Shown: positions 15,646 through 23,340, counted from the stretch's first letter. The stretch is DNA of 27,848 bases from an uncultured Clostridia bacterium (GCA_934178475.1 CAKPQH010000015.1:1-27848); one strand, 5' to 3'. Translations and numbers: made by a program. The notes: generated from the sequence alone by a model not told the origin.

Positions 15646-16194
15646 ATGGAAAAATATATAGCTTTATTAAGAGGAATAAATATAAGTGGTAAAAATAAAA
15701 TATCAATGTCAGAATTGAAAAAAGAGTTTGAAATACTGGGATATGAAAATGTAGTTACATATCTAAATAGTGGTAATGTTATTTTTACAAGTGATATAGT
15801 AGATGAAAAAAATATAATAGATAGTGTTCATAAAATGATTGAAAGTAAATTCAATATAAATATTCCTATTTATGTGATTAGGGCAAGTGATTTGAAGAAA
15901 CTTCTGGAGAATAAACCTAAATGGTGGGGAACAGATAATAAAGAAATTTATGATAATATTATATTTGTAATACCACCTACTACTTACAAAGAAGTATATA
16001 ATACAATAGGAGAACCAAAGAAAGAACTTGAAAAAATAAAAGAATATAAAAATAATATTTTCTGGTCTTATAATTTAAAAGAATATAGAAAAACAAATTG
16101 GTGGTCAAAGACAGCAAGTAAAAGTATAAGTAATTCAATCACAATAAGAACAGCAAATACAATGAGAAAAATATTAGAGTTATGTTATATTTAG
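15646..16194 (+). CDS. DUF1697 family protein
   Basis: The product is 182 aa. The N-terminus (YIALLRGINISGKNKISMSE, L-x-x-x-F..LG then VVTYLNSGNVIF) is the signature of DUF1697, a widespread family of soluble proteins with no proven function. Length is as expected and no residue seems lost. SD AAAGGTGG lies six bases upstream. It sits 36 bases after the small acetyltransferase and 12 before the next gene, so it is probably co-transcribed. Confidence 0.92.
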   Translation: MEKYIALLRGINISGKNKISMSELKKEFEILGYENVVTYLNSGNVIFTSDIVDEKNIIDSVHKMIESKFNINIPIYVIRASDLKKLLENKPKWWGTDNKEIYDNIIFVIPPTTYKEVYNTIGEPKKELEKIKEYKNNIFWSYNLKEYRKTNWWSKTASKSISNSITIRTANTMRKILELCYI

Positions 16195-16206
16195 AGGTAT
16201 TAGAAG

Positions 16207-16410
16207 ATGAGTAAATATGAACCATTATGGAGATACATAAAAGATAAAAGTAAAGAAGAATATAAATTGTCTTATGAAGAAATTAAAAATATTCTTGGAT
16301 TTGAGATTGATCATTCTTTTTTGACTTATAAAAAAGAATTAAAAGAATATGGGTATGTAGTTTCTAAAATATCAATGAAAGAAAAAGCAATAATATTTAA
16401 TAAAATTTAA
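16207..16410 (+). CDS. Small conserved-type protein, 67 aa, unknown function
   Basis: A basic, soluble protein of 67 aa: YEPLWRYIKDKSK, then LSYEEIKNILGFEIDHSFLT and ISMKEKAIIF. The Y-[ED]-PLW start and the L-[ST]-[FY]-EEI-x-x-[IL]-x-G segment recall small families found in many gut Firmicutes (DUF7662-like at best). It reads like a compact three-helix domain with a C-terminal strand. An SD-like AGAGGT overlaps the stop of the DUF1697 gene. Nothing further can be said on function. Confidence 0.7.
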   Translation: MSKYEPLWRYIKDKSKEEYKLSYEEIKNILGFEIDHSFLTYKKELKEYGYVVSKISMKEKAIIFNKI

Positions 16411-16434
16411 TGAATTTATGGAAGGAAAATAAAA

Positions 16435-17178
16435 ATGAATAAATATATAAATTTAACAATAGAAAATATTGATGATGAACATATATGTTGTGCAATAGGA
16501 GATTCAAAACATAGAGAAGGTGTTGATAGCAAGAAAGAATGGATAAAAAATAAACTTAAAGATGGACATGTATTTAGAAAATTAGATGCAAGAGGAAAGA
16601 TATTTATTGAATATGAACCAATAGAAACTGCGTGGGTGCCTATTATTGGTAAAAACTATGAGTATATTTATTGCTTATGGGTAGCTGGAAGTTTCAAAGG
16701 AAAGGGAATAGGAAAAGAGTTATTAGAATATGCAATAAATGATTCAAGAGAAAAAGGAAAAAGCGGTGTATGTACATTAGTTTCTAAAAAGAAAAAGCCA
16801 TTTTTAGGAGAAAAGAAGTTTTTTGAACATTATGGTTTTGAAGTAGTAGACAGCATTGGTGATTATGAATTGTTAGCATTAAAATTTGATGATAAAGAAA
16901 TTCCAAAATTTAATGATAATGCAAGACTTATGAAAATAGATAGTCAAGACTTTACAATTTATTACAATAATGAGTGTCCTTATGTAGAATATGAAATAAA
17001 AGAGTTATCTAATTATGCAAAAGAAAAAAATATAAAGATTAACTTTATCAAAATAGACTCATTAGAAAAAACAAAAAATGCACCATGTGTATTTAATAAT
17101 TGGGCTAATTTTTACAAGGGAGAGTTTATTTCAAATACTATATTAAATGCAAACTCATTTGAAAAGTTAATTAAATAG
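16435..17178 (+). CDS. GNAT acetyltransferase with C-terminal YoaP domain
   Basis: The product is 247 aa. Residues ~1-155 form a GNAT domain with the acetyl-CoA loop KGKGIGKELLEYA near residue 90. Residues ~175-247 (FTIYYNNECPYVEY ... NAPCVFNNWANFYKGEF) match the YoaP domain described from B. subtilis YoaP, including the conserved CPY and the APC/W pair. The thioredoxin-like flavour of the C-terminal part is suggested by FTIYYNNECPY but a CxxC is absent. SD GGAAGG precedes the ATG. The acceptor substrate is unknown; an antibiotic or toxic small molecule is possible but not shown. Confidence 0.88.
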   Translation: MNKYINLTIENIDDEHICCAIGDSKHREGVDSKKEWIKNKLKDGHVFRKLDARGKIFIEYEPIETAWVPIIGKNYEYIYCLWVAGSFKGKGIGKELLEYAINDSREKGKSGVCTLVSKKKKPFLGEKKFFEHYGFEVVDSIGDYELLALKFDDKEIPKFNDNARLMKIDSQDFTIYYNNECPYVEYEIKELSNYAKEKNIKINFIKIDSLEKTKNAPCVFNNWANFYKGEFISNTILNANSFEKLIK

Positions 17179-17228
17179 AAATTTGAATTATTAGATATTG
17201 TTATTTATAAATTTTAGGAGAAAATACA

Positions 17229-17555
17229 ATGAATAAAGAAGAGATAATAGACTATGGTTTAACATTAAAGAATACATATAAAGAATGTCCATTTCCAAAT
17301 GATTTTGAATCGGTAACAATGAAACATAGAGAAAATAAAAAGTGGTTTGCTTTAATTATGAATGTTAATAATAAATTATATCTTAATGTAAAGACAGATC
17401 CGAATTATTCTGATATATTAAGAAATACGTATGATTATATAATACCTGCTTATCATATGAATAAAGAACACTGGAATACAATTATTGTAGATAAAAGAAC
17501 AGATAAAATATTAGTAAAAGAATTGATAAAACAAAGCTATGAATTGACAAAATAA
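17229..17555 (+). CDS. MmcQ/YjbR family protein
   Basis: The product is 108 aa. The sequence FESVTMKHRENKKWFALIM, NKLYLNVKTDP and PAYHMNKEHWNTI are hallmarks of the MmcQ/YjbR family, small proteins with a CyaY-like fold sometimes called DNA-binding, though the biochemical role is not settled. Length is typical. SD TTAGGAG lies eight to nine bases upstream. It follows the YoaP-domain gene by 50 bases, in the same transcription unit. Confidence 0.92.
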   Translation: MNKEEIIDYGLTLKNTYKECPFPNDFESVTMKHRENKKWFALIMNVNNKLYLNVKTDPNYSDILRNTYDYIIPAYHMNKEHWNTIIVDKRTDKILVKELIKQSYELTK

Positions 17556-17683
17556 ATTAAAGAGCTAATTTTACAACAGAATTGATATAGATAAAAAAGT
17601 AAAATATGAAAATTTTTATGTAGTTTATAATATTTTATAATTAAATTGAAAGTGAATTATTAATTTATTTATAGGAGGGAAAA

Positions 17684-18379
17684 ATGACAGAAATAAGTGC
17701 ATTTGGTGACTCTGTTTTAAAAGGAGTTATATTAGAAAATAATAAGTATAAAGTATCAAAAGATAATTTTGTGAATATTTGTGAAGATATATTAGGAATA
17801 AAAATAGAAAATAAAGCTAAATTTGGAAGTACTATTGAAACAGGTGAAAAAAGTATACATAAAAATTTAGAACTAATAAAAAATTGCAATGGAAAATATG
17901 TTGTTATGGAATTTGGAGGAAACGATTGTGATTATAATTGGAAGGAAATATCAGAAAATCCAGATGGGAACCATAAACCTAATAGTGAAATAAAGGATTT
18001 TATAGAATTATATACAGAATTAATAAATGAAATAAAAAAGAAGGGAAAAATACCAGTACTATTATCATTACCACCAATTGATTGTAATAAATATTTTAAC
18101 AGAATCACAAAAAATTTAAATGAAAATAATATACTAAGTTGGATGGATGGAAATAAACAATTTTTAACCAATTGGCATGAGAGATACAATATTGAAGTTT
18201 TTAAATTAGCAATAAACAATAATCTACCAATTATAGATATTACATCTAAGTTTTTAGAAGAAAAGCATTATGAACGACTTTTATGTGAAGATGGTATACA
18301 TCCAAACGAAGAAGGACATAAAATAATTGCTCAATCAATAAAAGAACATATAGAAAGTAAAAATATTGTTTTTGAATAG
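17684..18379 (+). CDS. SGNH/GDSL-type hydrolase
   Basis: The product is 231 aa. All four conserved blocks are present: FGDSV near the N-terminus (nucleophile Ser10), a block II glycine (KFGST), FGGND (block III) and DGIHPNEEGH (block V, catalytic Asp and His). There is no signal peptide, so it is probably a cytoplasmic esterase or deacylase. AGGAGGG lies close before the ATG. The 128-bp gap upstream is the largest inside this gene run and may hold a promoter (TATAAT-like box near 17626, poor -35), so it could start a sub-operon. Exact substrate unknown. Confidence 0.9.
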   Translation: MTEISAFGDSVLKGVILENNKYKVSKDNFVNICEDILGIKIENKAKFGSTIETGEKSIHKNLELIKNCNGKYVVMEFGGNDCDYNWKEISENPDGNHKPNSEIKDFIELYTELINEIKKKGKIPVLLSLPPIDCNKYFNRITKNLNENNILSWMDGNKQFLTNWHERYNIEVFKLAINNNLPIIDITSKFLEEKHYERLLCEDGIHPNEEGHKIIAQSIKEHIESKNIVFE

Positions 18380-18397
18380 AAGTATAGGAGAAATAAT

Positions 18398-19012
18398 ATG
18401 GAAAAATGGTTATCTTGGGCTATGGAAATACAAAGTTTGGCACAAGCAGGATTAGCATATACTAGTAATGTATATGATATAGAAAGATATGAAAGACTAA
18501 GAGAGATATCTGCAGAAATAATAAATGAGAAAAACGATATAGGAATAGAGAAAGTAAAAGAGATATTTTGTAATGAAACAGGGTATCAAACTCCTAAATT
18601 AGACACAAGAGCAGCAATATTTAAAGATAACAAAATATTGTTGGTTCATGAAAACAATGGGACTTGGTCATTACCTGGAGGATGGTGTGATGTTTTAGAA
18701 AGTGTTAAATCAAATACCATAAAAGAGGTAAGAGAAGAAACTGGTTTAGATGTCAAAGCAACTAAAGTTATTTCAATACAAGACAGAAATAAACATAATA
18801 AACCAATATATGCTTATGGAGTATGTAAAGTATTTGTAATGTGTGAAGTTATGGGAGGAAGTTTTAAAGAAAATATCGAAACAACTGAAATAAAATATTT
18901 TTCGTTAGAAGATTTACCAACAAATTTAGCAGAAGAAAAGACAACGAAAGAACAAATAGAAATGTGCTTTGAAGCTTCTAAAGATAAGAATTGGCAAACA
19001 TATTTTGATTAA
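18398..19012 (+). CDS. NUDIX hydrolase with N-terminal Nudix_N domain
   Basis: The product is 204 aa. Residues ~1-60 (WLSWAMEIQSLAQAGLAYTS then YERYERLREISAEI) form the helical domain that precedes NUDIX in YjhB-type proteins. The NUDIX box is LPGGWCDVLESV, then KEVREETGL: the usual RE is KE here, as in other members of this subfamily with a GGW[AC]DV start. The catalytic REExG glutamates are present. It should hydrolyse a nucleoside-diphosphate-linked compound; ADP-ribose is likely for the family but not certain here. SD TAGGAG precedes the ATG; the gene starts 18 bases after the SGNH hydrolase stop. Confidence 0.9.
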   Translation: MEKWLSWAMEIQSLAQAGLAYTSNVYDIERYERLREISAEIINEKNDIGIEKVKEIFCNETGYQTPKLDTRAAIFKDNKILLVHENNGTWSLPGGWCDVLESVKSNTIKEVREETGLDVKATKVISIQDRNKHNKPIYAYGVCKVFVMCEVMGGSFKENIETTEIKYFSLEDLPTNLAEEKTTKEQIEMCFEASKDKNWQTYFD

Positions 19013-19040
19013 AAACAAATTAAAAGGTGGTTATTTTAAG

Positions 19041-19520
19041 TTGAAAAAGAATGAAGAAAAAACAAATGCAATAAGAATATTAGAACAAAAAAAGATAATA
19101 TTTACAACACATAATTATATACAGTCAGGGGCAATTAGTGGCATAGATGTTGCTAATGCACTTAATGAAGATCCAAATATTGTTTTTAAGACTTTAGTCA
19201 CTAATGGAAAATCAAATGAAAACTATGTTTTCCTTGTTCCTGTTAATAAAGAATTAGATTTAAAGAAAGCAGCAAGAGCAGTAAATGAAAAAAGTATAAG
19301 TATGATAAAATCAAAAGATTTATTACAGTTAACAGGATATATACATGGAGGTTGTTCTCCAATTGGAATGAAAAAGTTTTTTACTACAGTTATAGATGTA
19401 AGTGCTAAAAATTATAATACGATTATTTTTAGTGGAGGAAAGATAGGTTACCAAATAGAAACAAATTTAAAAGAATTAAAAAAAACTATTACTTTTAAAT
19501 TAGAAGATATCAGTAAATAA
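19041..19520 (+). CDS. ybaK: YbaK/EbsC-type Cys-tRNA(Pro)/Cys-tRNA(Cys) deacylase
   Basis: The product is 159 aa starting with a TTG codon. No in-frame ATG exists near the start; AAAGGTGG lies ten bases before the TTG and the resulting length matches the family (~157 aa), so TTG is the best choice. Hallmarks: TNAIRILE at the N-terminus, the lysine in NIVFKTLVT, KSKDLLQLTGYIHGGCSP with the conserved GGxxPIG, and IIFSGGKIG. The enzyme clears tRNA(Pro) mischarged with cysteine in the cytoplasm. It ends the same-strand gene run and a terminator follows. Confidence 0.9.
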   Translation: MKKNEEKTNAIRILEQKKIIFTTHNYIQSGAISGIDVANALNEDPNIVFKTLVTNGKSNENYVFLVPVNKELDLKKAARAVNEKSISMIKSKDLLQLTGYIHGGCSPIGMKKFFTTVIDVSAKNYNTIIFSGGKIGYQIETNLKELKKTITFKLEDISK

Positions 19521-19530
19521 TAATATTATT

Positions 19531-19577
19531 ACAGATTATTAATAAAAACTTTTGGGTAATATTAATAGTCTGTTTTG
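19531..19577 (+). terminator. Terminator of the enzyme-gene run
   Basis: ACAGATTATTAAT (19531-19543) pairs with ATTAATAGTCTGT (19561-19573) with one G-U pair, then TTT. Confidence 0.75.
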
Positions 19578-19594
19578 TAATATAAAAATAAAGA

Positions 19595-19625
19595 TTGACT
19601 TAGAGTTGAGTCCAAGTGATATATA
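19595..19625 (+). promoter_or_regulatory. MerR-type promoter with a 19-base spacer and a dyad
   Basis: TTGACT (19595-19600) and TATATA (19620-19625) are 19 bases apart, longer than the usual 17. An imperfect dyad CTTAGAGTTGAGTCCAAG (19599-19616) fills the spacer. Both traits are typical of promoters that MerR-family activators untwist, and the CTT ... AAG form resembles NmlR/AdhR-like sites. It lies 35 bases upstream of a gene remnant, and no merR gene is in the window. Confidence 0.55.
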
Positions 19626-19660
19626 AATAATAGAAAACAAAAGTATAGGAGGAATGAATT

Positions 19661-19779
19661 ATGGAGAAACAAACTGCAGAAAGAATGAAATTAGGTGAGT
19701 TTGCACCAAAATTTGCAGAATTAAATTATACCCTAATTCAATAATAGAAGATGAAATGAATAAGATAATTAAGAAATAA
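19661..19779 (+). pseudogene. Remnant of a carboxymuconolactone decarboxylase (AhpD-like) gene
   Basis: After AGGAGG and an ATG at 19661 the sequence reads MEKQTAERMKLGEFAPKFAE then LNYTLIQ and a stop at 19742-19744. The first 22 residues match the usual start of carboxymuconolactone decarboxylase family proteins (LGEFAPKFAELN). The rest of the domain, including the CxxC-H catalytic part, is missing. From TAC at 19729 the next frame continues as YPNSIIEDEMNKIIKK to a TAA at 19777-19779, which reads like the C-terminal end of another protein. The join suggests an internal deletion between two neighbouring genes. The promoter and SD before it look intact. Confidence 0.65.
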
Positions 19780-19816
19780 AATAGAGTAAATATTAATCAT
19801 ATATAATTTAAATTAA

Positions 19817-19855
19817 TGACAAAGTCTATGTTAAATAAGACTTTGTCATATTTCT
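19817..19855 (+). terminator. Terminator after the gene remnant
   Basis: TGACAAAGTCT (19817-19827) pairs with AGACTTTGTCA (19838-19848), followed by TATTTCTATT, a moderate T-rich tail. Confidence 0.6.
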
Positions 19856-19856
19856 A

Positions 19857-19886
19857 TTGAATATATAATAATAAATATGCTATAAT
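19857..19886 (+). promoter_or_regulatory. Promoter of the PAP2-dgkA-deoC operon
   Basis: TTGAAT (19857-19862), an 18-base spacer and TATAAT (19881-19886) with TGC just before the -10. The -10 region (ATATGCTATAAT) is the same as in the promoter at 23415. Confidence 0.7.
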
Positions 19887-19915
19887 CATGAAAACTAAAC
19901 TTAAGAAAGGAGCAA

Positions 19916-19935
19916 TTGTATATAAATATATACAA
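19916..19935 (+). promoter_or_regulatory. Hairpin between ribosome binding site and start codon
   Basis: TTGTATATA (19916-19924) and TATATACAA (19927-19935) are a perfect inverted repeat around AA, lying just after the SD (19906-19912) and before the ATG at 19946. With only two loop bases, one or two inner pairs would open in RNA. It may set the spacing or damp translation. Confidence 0.35.
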
Positions 19936-19945
19936 ACGAAGAATA

Positions 19946-20584
19946 ATGAATAAAGTAAAAGAGTTTACAATAAAAAATTTAAAATGGATAATTTTATTAA
20001 TATGCTTGATTGGTTTTTTAGCATTAGCGGAAGATGTATTTGAAAAAGAAATAATGAAAGGAGATATTATAGGATATGAATTAATATCAAGATTTCTAAT
20101 AGCTAATCGTATAACACCTATAGCTAAATTTATTACAAACTTTGGAGGAAGTATAGCTTTAGTTACATCAAGTTTATTATTATGTATATTTATAAAGAAA
20201 AAAAGAATAGGAATATCAATTATATTAAATTTAATTATTGCAACTGCATTGAATTTAATATTGAAAAATATATTACAAAGACCAAGACCAACTGAATATA
20301 GAATAATTGAAGAAACGGGATATAGTTTCCCTTCAGGACATTCTATGATAAGCATGGCATTTTATGGATATCTGATATATCTAATATATAAGTATGTAAA
20401 AAATAAATATTTAAAAACTACATTAATAATTATTCTTAGTATATTGATAGTTTTAATAGGTGTTAGTAGAATATATTTAGGTGTACATTATACTAGTGAT
20501 GTTTTAGCAGGATTTTTAATATCAATTTCATATTTAATAGCATATGAAAGTTGCATAAAAAGATTCTTAGAAGAAAGTGAGTAA
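19946..20584 (+). CDS. PAP2-family membrane phosphatase (likely lipid/undecaprenyl pyrophosphate phosphatase)
   Basis: The product is 212 aa from the ATG at 19946. The three PAP2 phosphatase motifs are present: KNILQRPRP, PSGHSM and SRIYLGVHYTSDVLAG, with the catalytic histidines of PSGH and the last motif. Membrane spans bracket them. The start is uncertain: AAAGGAG ends at 19912, only three bases before a TTG at 19916 and 33 before this ATG, and a perfect hairpin lies between. The neighbour downstream is a DgkA-type kinase, which together suggests recycling of undecaprenyl (pyro)phosphate for wall synthesis; phosphatidate phosphatase activity is the alternative. Confidence 0.85.
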   Translation: MNKVKEFTIKNLKWIILLICLIGFLALAEDVFEKEIMKGDIIGYELISRFLIANRITPIAKFITNFGGSIALVTSSLLLCIFIKKKRIGISIILNLIIATALNLILKNILQRPRPTEYRIIEETGYSFPSGHSMISMAFYGYLIYLIYKYVKNKYLKTTLIIILSILIVLIGVSRIYLGVHYTSDVLAGFLISISYLIAYESCIKRFLEESE

Positions 20585-20588
20585 TTTT

Positions 20589-20948
20589 ATGAAAAAGTTA
20601 ATTAATAGTTTTAAATATGCATTTGAGGGATTAGTAGTTGCAATAAAAGAAGAGCAGAATCTAAAGATACATATATTTATAATGATTATGGTTATATTAT
20701 GTGGAATATTTTTTAAAATTAATAAAATCGAATGGATTGTATGTATTTTATGTTTTGCAATTGTTATAGGAGGAGAACTAATCAATACTGCAATCGAAAC
20801 AGTTGTAGATATTGCAATGCCAGAAATAAATGAAAAAGCTAAAATTGCAAAAGATGTTTCAGCTAGTGCTGTTTTAGTTTCAGCAATAGCATCTGCTGTA
20901 ATTGGAATAATAATATTTATTCCTAAAATTATAGAATTAATAAAATAG
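20589..20948 (+). CDS. dgkA: DgkA-type diacylglycerol/undecaprenol kinase
   Basis: The product is 119 aa from the ATG at 20589, five bases after the PAP2 stop; a GTG at 20577 inside the PAP2 gene is a less likely start. Small integral membrane protein with about three spans and the family signature GGELINTAIETVVDIAM (near residues 60-77). In Gram-positive bacteria such proteins mostly phosphorylate undecaprenol rather than diacylglycerol. Together with the PAP2 protein it would feed and balance the carrier lipid pool for peptidoglycan. The ribosome binding site (AGTGAG) is weak, consistent with translational coupling. Confidence 0.9.
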   Translation: MKKLINSFKYAFEGLVVAIKEEQNLKIHIFIMIMVILCGIFFKINKIEWIVCILCFAIVIGGELINTAIETVVDIAMPEINEKAKIAKDVSASAVLVSAIASAVIGIIIFIPKIIELIK

Positions 20949-20967
20949 GAGAAAAGGAATTTTTAAT

Positions 20968-21633
20968 ATGAATATTAATGATATTTTATCAAAAGTAGAT
21001 CATACTTTATTAAAACAAACTGCGACCTGGGAAGATATAAGAAAAATATGTGATGATGGAATGAAGTTTAAAGTTGCTTCTATATGTATACCACCATCAT
21101 ATGTTAAAAAGGCTAAGGAGTATATAAAATCCAAAGAGTCTAATTTAAAGGTTTGTACAGTTATAGGATTTCCAAATGGTTATAATACTTCAGAAGTAAA
21201 ATGTTTTGAAACAAAAAATGCAATAGAAAATGGTGCAGATGAAATTGATATGGTAATTAATTTAGGTTGGGTAAAAGAAAATAAATATGATTTGATATTA
21301 CAAGAAATAATGAAAATAAAACAAATATGTAATGATAAAGTACTAAAAGTAATAATTGAAACATGTTTTTGGACTGATGAAGAAAAAATAAAATTGTGTG
21401 AAGTTGTCTCTGATTCAGGAGTGGATTATATAAAGACTTCTACAGGATTTGGAAGCAAAGGTGCAACAGCAGAAGATATAATAATTTTTAATGAAAATAT
21501 ATCAAAGAATCTAAAAATAAAAGCTGCAGGAGGAATATCATCAATTGAGGATGCTGAAAAATATATAGAATTAGGAGCGTCAAGGCTAGGAACAAGTAAG
21601 ATAGTGAGTATAGCTGAAAAAATAAAAAGTTAG
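20968..21633 (+). CDS. deoC: Deoxyribose-phosphate aldolase
   Basis: The product is 221 aa, the usual length. The enzyme splits 2-deoxyribose-5-phosphate into glyceraldehyde-3-phosphate and acetaldehyde. The start VDHTLLKQTAT, VCTVIGFPNG, NGADEIDMVINLG, the Schiff-base lysine K156 in DYIKTSTGFG, and the second conserved lysine in IKAAGGI are all present. The SD TAGGAGAAAAGGA precedes the ATG. It lies 19 bases after dgkA and probably shares its operon, although its nucleoside-salvage role has no clear link to lipid carrier recycling. No strong terminator follows. Confidence 0.95.
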   Translation: MNINDILSKVDHTLLKQTATWEDIRKICDDGMKFKVASICIPPSYVKKAKEYIKSKESNLKVCTVIGFPNGYNTSEVKCFETKNAIENGADEIDMVINLGWVKENKYDLILQEIMKIKQICNDKVLKVIIETCFWTDEEKIKLCEVVSDSGVDYIKTSTGFGSKGATAEDIIIFNENISKNLKIKAAGGISSIEDAEKYIELGASRLGTSKIVSIAEKIKS

Positions 21634-21639
21634 TTTTTG

Positions 21640-21668
21640 TTGACAAAAAATATTAAAAGAAGTATTAT
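21640..21668 (+). promoter_or_regulatory. Near-perfect promoter of a small gene
   Basis: TTGACA (21640-21645, consensus), a 17-base spacer, and TATTAT (21663-21668). It lies directly after deoC and 32 bases before a short ORF. Confidence 0.75.
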
Positions 21669-21699
21669 ATTGATATAAAAAAGAAAAAGAGGTAAAAAA

Positions 21700-21828
21700 A
21701 TGCAAAAGATGAGAAAACATGTATCTCTTGAAGCTCTAAGAGAGAACAATAATTTAGAAAATAAAGTAAATAGGATAAAAATAGTAAATGAGACTAGCTT
21801 ATTATCTAAAATGATAATAGGTTTTTAG
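21700..21828 (+). CDS. Small protein of 42 aa, unknown
   Basis: A short ORF with its own promoter (21640-21668), an SD (AGAGGT, seven bases before the ATG) and an overlapping terminator hairpin. It encodes MQKMRKHVSLEALRENNNLE, then NKVNRIKIVNETSLL and SKMIIGF. The middle is charged and helical; the last residues are hydrophobic because the terminator stem is translated as part of the gene. I do not recognise it. It could be a regulatory peptide, a small membrane-associated protein, or the coding part of a dual-function RNA. It could also be the truncated start of a once longer gene. Confidence 0.55.
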   Translation: MQKMRKHVSLEALRENNNLENKVNRIKIVNETSLLSKMIIGF

Positions 21829-21838
21829 TCTTATTTTT
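21791..21838 (+). terminator. Terminator overlapping the end of the small gene
   Basis: AGACTA (21791-21796) pairs with TAGTCT (21826-21831) and TATTATC (21800-21806) with GATAATA (21813-21819), followed by TATTTTTG. The stop codon of the small ORF is inside the 3' arm. Confidence 0.7.
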
Positions 21839-21878
21839 GCATTTTTTTTACCTAAACATTAAAAGGAGGAAAAATAAA

Positions 21879-23321
21879 ATGAAAAGCAAAATAAGAAGCA
21901 ATAGAGGAATTACATTAATAGCATTAATAATAACAATAATAGTATTATTAATACTAGCAGGGGTATCAATAACTATGATATCAAGTCAGGATGGAATATT
22001 AAATAAAGCAGTAGAAGCTAAAGAAACACAAGAAAGAGCAAAAGTAGACGAGCTAGCAAATATTGCATATATGTCTGCAATTATGGATGGAAAAAAGGAC
22101 AATGAAATAGTAAAAGAAGTAGTAGAAAAACTAAAAGAAGAAGGTTATACAATTGAAACAAAAAGTACAGAACAGCAATCATTGGAGGATATGACTGTTG
22201 AAAAAGAAAATGTTGAAATAAATGAATCTTCTGAACCAGTTGAAATAAAAATAGTATTAAAATATAGTAATGAAAATAATAATAAATACTATATACTTGT
22301 AAATAAAAAATATTATGAAATTTCACTTAATGAATATGGAATAGAAGTATCCAAAAATGCAACTGATATTTCAAAAGATACAGTTAAAGAAGATCCAACA
22401 ATAGAAATTAGTGGAAATGATACTAATATAATAACAGCTGAGATAACGAAAAAAACGGAAACGGAATACACATTAACAATTACACCAGTTGGAAGAGGAA
22501 GTTCAAGTATAACATTAAAGGTTAAAGGAACAAATAAAAGCAAAACAATAAATACAACTGTGATAAGTAAAACAAATATTGAATTAGAAGGTGAAGGAAC
22601 TCAAAGTAATCCATACAAAATATCAACTAGTAGCAATTTAGTATATTTGGCAGGAATAGTAAATGGGGGAGAACATTGTAGTAATATGTATTTTGAAATT
22701 ACAACAGATATAGCAGATATGTCAAATTGGGAAAGAAGTGGATCAACAATAGGAAACAGTAATGAAAATTATTTTGACGGTATTTTTGATGGAAAAAATC
22801 ATACAATAAGAAACATGCATGGATTATCTTTATTTGGGTATGTTGGAAAAAATGCAATAATTAAAGAAATAACAATAGATAGTGCGTCAATAAATGGTGA
22901 AGGAGTTATAGTTTCATATAATGAAGGAACAATAGACAATTGCGTAAATAAGAATTGTACATTAAATGCGGGAAGCAATAATGCTGGAGGTATAGTTGGA
23001 AATAATAATGGAAATGTTAAAAATTGTAATGCAGATTGTGCAACTATAAGTGCAAGGGCAGGCAATATAGGAGCAATATGTGGAAATAATAGCGGAAATA
23101 TAGAAAGTTGTAATATTAGTGACTGTACTATAAATGCAATAGATGATAATAATGGTAATATAGGAATAATATGTGGAAATAACAATAGTAAAATAACAGG
23201 ATGTAATGTAAAAGGAGATAATTTAATAAATTCTAATGCTGCAAGTAAAGATAATATAGTAGGTATACGTGGAGAAAAGTCAGAAATAAGTAATTGTACA
23301 TTTGGTGGAGTTAGCATTTAA
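21879..23321 (+). CDS. Pilin-like surface protein with GLUG-type repeats
   Basis: The product is 480 aa from the ATG at 21879 (AAAAGGAGGA eight bases before). The N-terminus is a type IV prepilin-like signal: basic leader, then RGITLIALIITIIVLLILAG and VSITMIS. The usual phenylalanine at +1 is isoleucine and glutamate at +5 is alanine, so methylation/cleavage and pilin stacking may differ. Residues ~50-130 are a charged helix; ~150-240 looks like an Ig-like beta domain; the C-terminal ~200 residues hold repeats of GxIVGNNNGNVKNCN type, as in the GLUG motif, which build a beta-helix. It is most likely an exported pseudopilin-like or surface adhesin. A strong terminator follows. Confidence 0.8.
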   Translation: MKSKIRSNRGITLIALIITIIVLLILAGVSITMISSQDGILNKAVEAKETQERAKVDELANIAYMSAIMDGKKDNEIVKEVVEKLKEEGYTIETKSTEQQSLEDMTVEKENVEINESSEPVEIKIVLKYSNENNNKYYILVNKKYYEISLNEYGIEVSKNATDISKDTVKEDPTIEISGNDTNIITAEITKKTETEYTLTITPVGRGSSSITLKVKGTNKSKTINTTVISKTNIELEGEGTQSNPYKISTSSNLVYLAGIVNGGEHCSNMYFEITTDIADMSNWERSGSTIGNSNENYFDGIFDGKNHTIRNMHGLSLFGYVGKNAIIKEITIDSASINGEGVIVSYNEGTIDNCVNKNCTLNAGSNNAGGIVGNNNGNVKNCNADCATISARAGNIGAICGNNSGNIESCNISDCTINAIDDNNGNIGIICGNNNSKITGCNVKGDNLINSNAASKDNIVGIRGEKSEISNCTFGGVSI

Positions 23322-23340
23322 AAATTTTTTAGAAATTTAT

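Noticed and set aside
15361..19520. Integron-like cassette array
   Set aside because: Gene content looks like cassettes, but the gaps (12-128 bases) share no inverted-repeat site and no integrase is in the window.
19846..20355. Reverse-strand 169-aa ORF over the PAP2 gene
   Set aside because: It is the complement of the strongly motif-supported PAP2 gene and also covers its promoter and terminator; low-complexity Ile/Phe-rich sequence.
22799..23317. Reverse-strand 172-aa ORF over the GLUG repeats
   Set aside because: Its Leu/Pro-rich pattern arises from reading the Asn/Gly repeat on the other strand; no SD.
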